DNA of 64,000 nt from Pontibacter indicus (GTDB lineage: Bacteria > Bacteroidota > Bacteroidia > Cytophagales > Hymenobacteraceae): positions 1,426,001 through 1,490,000 of the forward strand of contig NZ_FTPP01000001.1 of the NCBI RefSeq assembly GCF_900156345.1, read 5' to 3'. The notes below the pieces were generated by a model. That model was not told the origin of the DNA. It worked only from the letters and a program-made list of their open reading frames with translations, and searched no databases. The position numbers and the translations under genes are program-made. Shown here one piece after another: positions 51,511 through 58,333 of the stretch (within the stretch, counting starts at the first letter, position 1; the number at the start of each line of letters is the position of its first letter).

Positions 51511-52683
51511 ATGAATAGTATTGCTCTTTGGTATAAAGAAAGAGAAACAGTAATTACAAATTCTACTGAATCTATAGATGACATAGTTGACCCTGCAGCT
51601 ACAGATACTACTGAGTCTGAAAATCAACAAGAATTATCAGAAAGTACAGACAGTGCACATAATATACAAAGTGGAGAAAAGTGCCCCTTAACTATACATC
51701 TCAATTATTGGCAAGTTAATGAGCGTTTAAAAAAGAGACTCTTTATCCCAAGAAGGAGAGAAATATCTTTTCTTGATGCTGGTATTTTATTAGACAAGCC
51801 AAGTCTGGTTGAAATTGTTTACATTTTTATACCTTTTAGCTCTGTATCAAATAAAATCCAAGTTGAGGATTTAGGTAAACTATTAAAAGAGAGGCCTGAA
51901 CTTGTTTATGCGATATTTAATGAGAAGTTTAAAGTTTCTGTCTCAACTGGCTCAAAAATTATAAATGTTACAGATGATTCTAGACCTGATAAAAACTTTA
52001 ATATCTATGTCCTAGATGATGCAACAGATATTGAATACGAAGAAAAGTTTAATGGAACACTTCTAAAAATCAAAGTGCCAAATGGTATTCTTCAGTCTGA
52101 AATTCCTCTTTATTTTAGGATTAGAATCAAAGGACCTTTTGTAGATACATTAAGAGTTGTTTATAGACCTAAAAATCGCTTATTTGAAAGTGGATTTTCA
52201 GAAATAGAGGTATTGGACTTTAGAGTTCAAGAAATTAGAAATCTGAATCCAACTCTATTAGAAGAAATGAGTATAAACAAATCATTTGATCTTAAGAAGA
52301 TACACTTGTTAATATTAAGAAGCGCTCGAGATGAATTGATGTTTAATAGTGGGAATCTACATTCTAGCAGAATTCTTGAAAGAGGGCTATGGAAATCTTA
52401 TTTTTCTGAAGATATAATTTTAGATGATATCTTTGCTTATCATACTAAATCGGCAAAGACTACAAACGGCTCTGCATTAGAAGATTTTATTGTAGGATTT
52501 AAGTTTAAGGTCGAAAGAGTAAGTGTAAGAACTATACTTGCGTATTTAGGAATAGCGTTAGTATTATCGTACTTTGTAGAACTTACAGCTTCAGATTTAA
52601 AAGAGATCTTATCGTATTTAGGAGAGTTAGTTCAGCAGGGATGGGCTAACATCATACGTAATTTAAATAACAACTTAAGATAA
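51511..52683 (+). CDS. Unknown protein with a C-terminal membrane helix
   Basis: A 390-residue protein. Residues 15-60 are low-complexity and acidic (Ser/Thr/Glu/Asp). Residues about 60-330 are a mixed alpha/beta region (CPLTIHLNYWQVNERLKKRLFIPRRREISFLDAG at the start) with no motif that I recognise. A hydrophobic helix near residues 340-360 (VRTILAYLGIALVLSYFVELT) would anchor it in the membrane with most of the protein on one side. It is the first gene of a likely operon; the GNAT gene begins 7 bases after its stop. Low GC marks it as acquired. Membrane-anchored partners of this sort are common in defence loci, but no function can be assigned. Confidence 0.75.
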   Translation: MNSIALWYKERETVITNSTESIDDIVDPAATDTTESENQQELSESTDSAHNIQSGEKCPLTIHLNYWQVNERLKKRLFIPRRREISFLDAGILLDKPSLVEIVYIFIPFSSVSNKIQVEDLGKLLKERPELVYAIFNEKFKVSVSTGSKIINVTDDSRPDKNFNIYVLDDATDIEYEEKFNGTLLKIKVPNGILQSEIPLYFRIRIKGPFVDTLRVVYRPKNRLFESGFSEIEVLDFRVQEIRNLNPTLLEEMSINKSFDLKKIHLLILRSARDELMFNSGNLHSSRILERGLWKSYFSEDIILDDIFAYHTKSAKTTNGSALEDFIVGFKFKVERVSVRTILAYLGIALVLSYFVELTASDLKEILSYLGELVQQGWANIIRNLNNNLR

Positions 52684-52689
52684 TTTATC

Positions 52690-53529
52690 TTGATATTGTC
52701 ACTAGACACTACTCCTTTTACTCATAATGAAGATAATGTTCTTCAATGGGATGCTCATGTGAAGTCATTAGTGAGACAAGATTTTCCAGAGTCTACCTCA
52801 TATATAAATGACGTCCTTGAGCAAGGCTACGCTAACGTTCAAAAATTGAGTGAATACCTCCTTTTCTCAGATTGTAAGTTTCATATTGACACTAATCGGT
52901 CTTCCCATTTATATCAATTTCAAAGCAAGAAAGCTTTGAATGCTAAGAAAGTGCTTTTCTACAAAACCCTTAACTCTTATAATTCACATAGCATACCAAA
53001 CCATAATGTTAATACACTTATTAATGGTACTGTAAGAGACATTTATTCTAACATAGAAAAGCCTTTCTTAAAGGCAATTAAATACGATTATCCCGAATTT
53101 GACAGATGGTTTAACAAGACCTTAGATCAAAACCGGAAGTGCTATTTTTATGAAAAGGATTCAGATATAGCAGCTTTGCTTATCTATAATATTGAAGCTC
53201 CTAAAGATCATCAGCTTGATCATATTTCTGATAAAGCTCTTAAGCTTTGTACTTTCAAAGTCTCTAATGAAGTGAAAGGTTATAAGTTGGGAGAGTCCTT
53301 TATAAGAGAGTCATTTAAGATTGCTGTCAAAAACAACTTAGATTATATTTATTTGACTGTTTTTCCAAAACATGAGTCTCTAATTTCTTTGCTTACAAAG
53401 CATGGCTTTGTAAATCATAGTAAAAATAAAAAAGGAGAACTTGTGTATATAAGACATTTGATGAGTCTCCCAACGACTTACAATATAAATTTGTTTACCT
53501 CATCAAATGGATGCTTTAATATCTATTAA
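52690..53529 (+). CDS. GNAT acetyltransferase-domain protein (PIN-GNAT-like architecture)
   Basis: A 279-residue protein. The C-terminal part, about residues 135-255, is GNAT-like: EFDRWFNKTLDQNRKCYFYEKDSDIAALLIYNIE precedes KALKLCTFKVSNEVKGYKLGESFIRESFK, the acetyl-CoA-binding motif, and LLTKHGFV. From memory this matches PIN-GNAT fusion proteins paired with ASCH proteins. The first 110 residues begin SLDTTPF like a PIN domain but lack an obvious complete acidic set. No in-frame ATG exists near the start, so a TTG (52690 or 52696) must be used, probably by coupling to the preceding gene. The ASCH gene overlaps its end by 23 bases. Confidence 0.75.
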   Translation: MILSLDTTPFTHNEDNVLQWDAHVKSLVRQDFPESTSYINDVLEQGYANVQKLSEYLLFSDCKFHIDTNRSSHLYQFQSKKALNAKKVLFYKTLNSYNSHSIPNHNVNTLINGTVRDIYSNIEKPFLKAIKYDYPEFDRWFNKTLDQNRKCYFYEKDSDIAALLIYNIEAPKDHQLDHISDKALKLCTFKVSNEVKGYKLGESFIRESFKIAVKNNLDYIYLTVFPKHESLISLLTKHGFVNHSKNKKGELVYIRHLMSLPTTYNINLFTSSNGCFNIY

Positions 53530-53920
53530 TCCAGAATATGCCTTTGCAATTTTAAGAGGAGAGAAAAAAATTGAGTTTAGAAAAAGACCTATTTCAAAAC
53601 CCATTGAACGTTGTTTCATTTATATAACGGCACCATATAAAGCTGTTTATGGATATTTTACAATTCTAGAGCAGGAATTAGATCATCCGGATAACCTCTG
53701 GAATAAATATCAAAATGTTGGCTCAATTGAAAGGCTAGAGTATAATAGCTATTTTTCAAATCATTCAATTGGATGTGCAATTCATATAGGTGAGGTATAT
53801 AAATTCTCTTCTCCTGTACTAGGAATTCTTTTTAAAAACCCCTTCACTCCTCCCCAATCTTACTTTTACCTATCTCAGATTGACAAAACATTACTAGCTA
53901 ATATTGAACAAATATCATAA
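53507..53920 (+). CDS. ASCH (PUA-like) domain protein
   Basis: A 137-residue single-domain protein. LISINPEYAFAILRGEKKIEFRKRPISKPIERCFIYITAPYKAVYGYFTI (residues 4-53) has the ASCH core G-x-K-x-x-E-x-R and the following beta-strand pattern. The C-terminal GCAIHIGEVYKFSSPV completes the barrel. ASCH domains bind RNA or modified nucleotides and are thought to act in translation control or as antitoxin-like or nuclease partners. The gene overlaps the GNAT gene by 23 bases, so the two proteins are made together. Confidence 0.85.
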   Translation: MDALISINPEYAFAILRGEKKIEFRKRPISKPIERCFIYITAPYKAVYGYFTILEQELDHPDNLWNKYQNVGSIERLEYNSYFSNHSIGCAIHIGEVYKFSSPVLGILFKNPFTPPQSYFYLSQIDKTLLANIEQIS

Positions 53921-54021
53921 GTAAAACACTATAGGTCTACTTGATATCTTAGCATACATCTTTACAAATAAAGAATTAAAATATAACCCTCTGCTACTTA
54001 ATTGTAACAGTTAAAGCTTTA

Positions 54022-54657
54022 ATGAACATAATCCAGAAAGAAATTGAAAGTCATTTTAGAATCTATGACAAGGAAATTGATAAACAATTTCTGAAGAATG
54101 CATATGATTATCTTTCTCCTAAAGATTTTGTTGAAGGGATTGAATACAGATTTCTTTGTTGGCTCAATCACATATATAAATACCCTATAAAGCTTAATCC
54201 ACCTTTTATACAAAGCCCAGAATTTCTTCAATTAGAAATCTTTAAGAGTAAATATCTTTTTTCAGATAGAAGAGAAGCCATTTTTTCAACACTAGAACAA
54301 TTTATTTTAGAAAGAAAGGAGAAGTATAAACTAAATTCTATAATAGTAAATATTGGGGGGAGCTTTACAGACCTAAATAAAGAAAACCCAAATGATATTG
54401 ACTGTGCTATCCTTGTCCCCACTGACCTTTACAACAAGGACTATGATGATTTAGAGGAAACTTATCTGTACGCTATAAGAGAAATTCCTCAGGGACTAGA
54501 TATCAAATTCTTTCAAGATGATTATAACTTAAATAAGTTTAAAGCTTATTCTAATATTGTTTGCTTAGGGAATAAAGCACAGTATACAGATGGAAAGCTT
54601 ATACCCATCAAAAATAAGTTTAAATCAATCCCTATAAAACAGATTATTATAGGTTAG
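54022..54657 (+). CDS. Nucleotidyltransferase-like protein (DUF6932-type)
   Basis: A 211-residue protein. IVNIGGSFTDLNKENPNDIDCAILVP (residues 108-133) has the GS-x(n)-D-x-D pattern of minimal nucleotidyltransferases and of DUF6932. LDIKFFQDDY further on may supply the third acidic residue. The N-terminal half is helical (NIIQKEIESHFRIYDKEIDKQFLKNAYDYLSPKDFVEGIEY). Such proteins act as toxins or antitoxins in HEPN/MNT-type systems. It lies 101 bases after the ASCH gene in the same low-GC island, perhaps with its own promoter. Confidence 0.7.
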   Translation: MNIIQKEIESHFRIYDKEIDKQFLKNAYDYLSPKDFVEGIEYRFLCWLNHIYKYPIKLNPPFIQSPEFLQLEIFKSKYLFSDRREAIFSTLEQFILERKEKYKLNSIIVNIGGSFTDLNKENPNDIDCAILVPTDLYNKDYDDLEETYLYAIREIPQGLDIKFFQDDYNLNKFKAYSNIVCLGNKAQYTDGKLIPIKNKFKSIPIKQIIIG

Positions 54658-54673
54658 TTTGTCCTCCGCTGTA

Positions 54674-54752
54674 GCGAGCTAGTAATTCGTGCCTTTTCTA
54701 TCCCACACAGCTATACATTCAGCACAAGTAACAGTACAAACTACAAGCTCGC
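54674..54752. repeat. Imperfect inverted repeat at the right edge of the island
   Basis: GCGAGCTAGTAATTCGTGC (54674-54692) is inverted at 54734-54752 (complement GCGAGCTTGTAGTTTGTAC), 15 of 19 matches, with 41 bases between. It sits where the AT-rich composition ends and may be a remnant of an insertion or a REP-like element. Confidence 0.55.
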
Positions 54753-54783
54753 ACTAGCATAAGATGAATGAGTACTATAAACT

Positions 54784-54830
54784 ATAAAAGCGGGGCTAAA
54801 AGGTTATGCACCAGCCCCGCTTTTATTTAT
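54784..54830. terminator. Bidirectional intrinsic terminator
   Basis: ATAAAAGCGGGGCT (54784-54797) pairs perfectly with 54813-54826. A-rich and T-rich flanks allow function for the island genes (plus) and for the AHSA1 remnant (minus). Confidence 0.88.
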
Positions 54831-54866
54831 ACTATTAAATAGGATCTCTTCTGCAGCTTACAGCCC

Positions 54867-55250
54867 TTAGGCCTCCTGTTTCTGAGCAGCCAATAGTTGA
54901 TCGAGATTTTCCATGGCCGCTGTCAGGCCTTCTTTAAAGCCCATCTGGATGGTAGTTTCGAGTTGTGCCAGGTCATCGAATGTGATCAGGTTCTCTACTA
55001 AGGTAACTTCTTGTTTGGGTGTAAAGCTTATCTCCCAATCTGATTGCAGCATTTCTGTGTTTACCACGCCTTCAGTATCTGCAAAACCATCCAGCGCGGT
55101 AAAACACCTTCTAGGATCAATGGTCTTGTAGTTAGCCAAGGCCCAATGCTCTTCCCCTTCCGGGCCAACCATGGCATAGTGCCAGTAGCCACCTTCCCTG
55201 AAATCCATGGTTTTGGTGCGGACTTTCCAGGGTTTAGGCGCCCTCTTTAC
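54867..55250 (-). pseudogene. 5'-truncated AHSA1/SRPBCC-family gene
   Basis: The open frame from ATG 55208 gives 113 residues (MDFREGGYWHYAMVGPEGEEHW and onward), covering only the last two-thirds of an AHSA1 domain of about 160. Upstream in the same frame the coding similarity continues (APKPWKVRTKT, 55209-55244). It then meets a TAG at 55251-55253, where an expected ELVKRWW segment is shortened and out of frame. Directly beyond lies TCCTTTCAGGATAACGAAA (55256-55274), a REP-like fragment similar to 9731-9748. The start of the gene therefore appears lost. A short product from ATG 55208 is possible but would miss part of the fold. Confidence 0.7.
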
Positions 55251-55458
55251 CTAGCTCCTTTCAGGATAACGAAAACAGAGATGGAAACGGCCCTGTCCTC
55301 AAGAGGACGGCTTTCAGAAAAGATGTGGGACAGGCACGTGCTGCAAGCTACCCCAGCGGAGGTATAGCCTGATCGGGGGACAGACCGCTGTTACACGTGG
55401 TGCCGCTCCACGGCGTCTTCCAGGCGCCGCCGCTTTGCTCATTGCCATTAGCCTTTCT

Positions 55459-55878
55459 CTAAACCGCCTTATGGGTAGGTACAGCTTTTCTGTTTGCCAG
55501 CACCAGGGCCAGGGCGATTACAAAAAACACTGACTCTATCAGCAGCCACTGGTTGCCGAAGTCGCCCAGGGCCCCTTCCGAGAAAATGGTGATGGTGCGC
55601 GACAAGGCGTAGAAGCCCCAGAGCAGGCACAGAAACAGCAGGCCGCTTTGGGTATCGCGCCACATCAGGTAGATCAGGCTCAGGAAGAGCGTCATTCCTA
55701 CCCCACCGTAAACCCCGCGGATGGAGCTGAGGGCATCGGTATTGTTGAGCTGCACGTGTACCAGGTCCATCACCGACTGCGGGTTGGCAAAGGCCATCAG
55801 GCTAACGGACAGGAGGCTGATCGCCGAGAGGAGAATAAAGCCTTTGGAGGCCAGGGTCACGGTTTTTTGCGTCTTCAT
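55459..55878 (-). CDS. DUF4345 family membrane protein
   Basis: A 139-residue protein with start ATG 55878 (or ATG 55887 adding MNV). It has four membrane segments (GFILLSAISLLSVSLMAFA, YGGVGMTLFLSLIYLMW, GLLFLCLLWGFYALSRTITIF, WLLIESVFFVIALALVLA). DSSIRGVYGG-type sequence after the first helix is characteristic of DUF4345. Function unknown. A Crp/Fnr regulator gene lies 74 bases upstream on the same strand and probably regulates it. CATCTTTG between them (minus strand) resembles a -7 box with one mismatch. Confidence 0.8.
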   Translation of the reverse strand: MKTQKTVTLASKGFILLSAISLLSVSLMAFANPQSVMDLVHVQLNNTDALSSIRGVYGGVGMTLFLSLIYLMWRDTQSGLLFLCLLWGFYALSRTITIFSEGALGDFGNQWLLIESVFFVIALALVLANRKAVPTHKAV

Positions 55879-55952
55879 AACATTCATTTGTTTATTTGAT
55901 GTTACAAAGATGGCGTGCCCCGCAAAGACTATTCTTGGTAAATACCAAGATT

Positions 55953-56537
55953 TCAGATGCGCACTTTGTTGAGCAGTTTGCTGAAGTTGGTCGGGTCGAT
56001 GCCCAGGTAGTTGGCCAGGTACTTGTGCGGCACCAGTTGCAGAATGTGGGGGCTGCGCTGCAGCAGTTTCCTGAACCGCTCCTCCGAGGTATAGCACTGC
56101 AGTTCTACCAGCCGCGCCAGCAAACCCGACATACTATGGCTCAGCCCCTCACGTATCATGGATTCGATGGACGGTCTGGTCTGCATAAGCCGCTGCAGCT
56201 CCGGGAAAGGCGCCCGCAGGAAAACGGATGGGCTTAAGGTTTCATAGTAGTAGCGGGAAGGCAACTGCAGCATAAAGGAATCGAGCACGCCGCCAAAGGA
56301 CGGGGCATAGGTGAACACCAGCGTCGCTTCCCGGTCCTGGTCGTCGAAGTAATACACCCGCTGCACCCCATCGGCCACAAAGTATAAATAATGCTCCACC
56401 TCGCCCGCCACAGTCAGGGGCTCCTTCCGTTTGGCCACATGGCGGCTCCAGACAGCCGCAAACGCCTCCCAGTCCTCGTCGGACAATGGACGAATGCCGT
56501 TTACCAGTTGCCTGAGCTGCTGCAGTTCTTGGGTCAT
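55953..56537 (-). CDS. Crp/Fnr family transcriptional regulator
   Basis: A 194-residue regulator with start ATG 56537. The sensor barrel spans residues about 15-115 (KEPLTVAGEVEHYLYFVADGVQRVYYFDDQDREATLVFTYAPSF). The C-terminal DNA-binding helix-turn-helix is HKYLANYLGIDPTNFSKLLNKVR. The ligand pocket lacks the canonical cAMP-binding Arg-Ser pair. It is followed by the DUF4345 gene in the same direction and is divergent from trehalase, so either could be its target. Confidence 0.87.
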   Translation of the reverse strand: MTQELQQLRQLVNGIRPLSDEDWEAFAAVWSRHVAKRKEPLTVAGEVEHYLYFVADGVQRVYYFDDQDREATLVFTYAPSFGGVLDSFMLQLPSRYYYETLSPSVFLRAPFPELQRLMQTRPSIESMIREGLSHSMSGLLARLVELQCYTSEERFRKLLQRSPHILQLVPHKYLANYLGIDPTNFSKLLNKVRI

Positions 56538-56707
56538 TATTGGGGTGATTGCTGTGTATACTACCTGCAATTTAACGGGACTAGGGTGATCTGCAAATTC
56601 TGATTTTAACAGGTATGCAGTTTGCCCTCACTGTCGTAAGATGCTAAATCCATCAAAACACTTCAACCCAAAAACCAGTTATCTGTGCAAAGGAAAGTCG
56701 AAAATAA

Positions 56708-58246
56708 ATGAGAGAGATAGAGACCCCACAGATATACAGCGTAGTACCCGCCATTTTACCACCCGATCAGTTGTTCGGACCACTGTTTCACGACGTGCAG
56801 ATGAATCATGTTTTTCCTGATTCCATCACGTTTGCAGACTGTTTCCCCAAACGTGCCCCCGAAGAAATCCTGAATTTGTACGAGATCGAAAAGCACAAGC
56901 AGGATTTTAAACTGAAGGATTTTGTCTGTGAATATTTTGAAATCCCCACCCCGATTCAAACCGACTACGAAAGCGACCAGCAGCTTCCCGTGACGGAGCA
57001 TATCGCGCAACTTTGGCCCCTGCTGACGCGCCAATCACAAACCAACTGCTCCATGCTGCCCGTGCCCAAATCCTACATTGTGCCCGGTGGCAGGTTCAGG
57101 GGTTTGTATTACTGGGACAGCTACTTTACCATGCTGGGCTTGCAATGTGCCGGGGAACATGAGCTGATCCGGGACATGGTAGACAATTTTGCCTACCTGA
57201 TTGATGCCTACGGGCATATTCCGAACGCGAACCGGAGTTATTACCTCACACGCTCACAGCCTCCCTTTTTTGCCCTGATGGTCCAGCTGCTGGCGGAGAT
57301 TGACGGGCCGGATGTGCTGACGGAGTACCTTCCCCACATGCAGAAGGAATATAACTATTGGATGGACGGGTACTACCGCCTTTCCGCTAAAGAAGACTGC
57401 ATCCGCAGGGTTGTCCTGATGCCCGACGGTAGTATTCTTAACCGCTACTGGGATGACCAGTCCGCCCCTCGTCCAGAGTCGTATGTGGAGGATGTGGAGA
57501 TGGCGCATCGTGCCGCTTCGGATGGCGTGGAGCCTGGCACACTCTACCGGCACATCAGGGCAGCCTGCGAATCGGGCTGGGACTTTAGCTGCCGCTGGTT
57601 CCGGGAAGAAAACAACATGGAAAGCATCCACACAACCGACATGGTGCCTGTCGACCTCAACTGCCTGCTCTATGACCTGGAAGAAACTTTAGCAGAAGCC
57701 TATGCGCACAGCTCTTTTTCTGAGCCTTCGGCTTACTTCCTCCAAAAGGCAGAGAAGCGCAAAAAGGCCATGACCAAGTATCTCTGGCATGAGGAAAAGG
57801 GCTTTTACATGGATTATGATACAAAGTCAGAAAAGTCTACGCCCATTATGTCGCTGGCAGGTATATTCCCGCTGTTTTTCAAAATCGCCAGCCCGGAGCA
57901 GGCCGGGCAGCTGCACGAGCACCTTGTCAGCAGTTTCATGAAAAAAGGCGGCCTGGTGTCTTCTCTCCACGAGAGCGGCCAGCAATGGGACTACCCGAAC
58001 GGCTGGGCGCCGCTGCAATACATCAGCTATGTGGGGCTACGGAACTACGGCTTTGACGCTACCGCCGACGAACTCAAAAAGAGATGGATCGCTATGAGCG
58101 ACCAGGCTTTTAAAGAAACGGGCAAGATGATGGAAAAATACAACGTGGTAGACCCTGGCTCAGAAGCCGGAGGCGGCGAATACCCCAACCAGGATGGCTT
58201 CGGCTGGACGAACGGCGTCTATCTCTGGATGAAGCACAATAGTTGA
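56708..58246 (+). CDS. treF: Alpha,alpha-trehalase (GH37)
   Basis: A 512-residue glycoside hydrolase family 37 enzyme splitting trehalose to two glucose units. Signature 1 is PGGRFRGLYYWDSYFTMLGL (residues about 120-139) and signature 2 is QQWDYPNGWAPLQ near residue 428. Catalytic Asp lies in YRHIRAACESGWDFSCRWF and catalytic Glu in EAGGGEYPNQDGFGWTNGV. It has no signal peptide, so it is cytoplasmic (TreF-like) rather than TreA-like. TATCTGTG upstream (56682-56689) resembles a -7 box with one mismatch. It is divergent from a Crp/Fnr gene. Confidence 0.93.
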   Translation: MREIETPQIYSVVPAILPPDQLFGPLFHDVQMNHVFPDSITFADCFPKRAPEEILNLYEIEKHKQDFKLKDFVCEYFEIPTPIQTDYESDQQLPVTEHIAQLWPLLTRQSQTNCSMLPVPKSYIVPGGRFRGLYYWDSYFTMLGLQCAGEHELIRDMVDNFAYLIDAYGHIPNANRSYYLTRSQPPFFALMVQLLAEIDGPDVLTEYLPHMQKEYNYWMDGYYRLSAKEDCIRRVVLMPDGSILNRYWDDQSAPRPESYVEDVEMAHRAASDGVEPGTLYRHIRAACESGWDFSCRWFREENNMESIHTTDMVPVDLNCLLYDLEETLAEAYAHSSFSEPSAYFLQKAEKRKKAMTKYLWHEEKGFYMDYDTKSEKSTPIMSLAGIFPLFFKIASPEQAGQLHEHLVSSFMKKGGLVSSLHESGQQWDYPNGWAPLQYISYVGLRNYGFDATADELKKRWIAMSDQAFKETGKMMEKYNVVDPGSEAGGGEYPNQDGFGWTNGVYLWMKHNS

Positions 58247-58333
58247 GGAAGAGCTCATAACTGGCACGAGCGTCAGGGTTGGCAGCAACTAAACAGACTT
58301 TGGTTTACCTTCTGTCTCTCTTCAAAACTATAC

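Larger units (their letters stand above)
51317..54760. other. Low-GC genomic island
   Basis: From just upstream of 51350 to about 54660 the base composition is clearly AT-rich, with runs such as TTATTATATTTATAATTATA, while hrpB and the genes after 54840 are GC-richer. It holds four plus-strand genes. The dispersed AGGTATA word occurs once (53791) where about six would be expected from the window average. No integrase, transposase or tRNA is seen at the ends. Confidence 0.75.

Noticed and set aside
51317-54760. Complete prophage or integrative element
   Set aside because: No integrase, structural genes or att-like direct repeats are seen at the borders; only four small genes are present.
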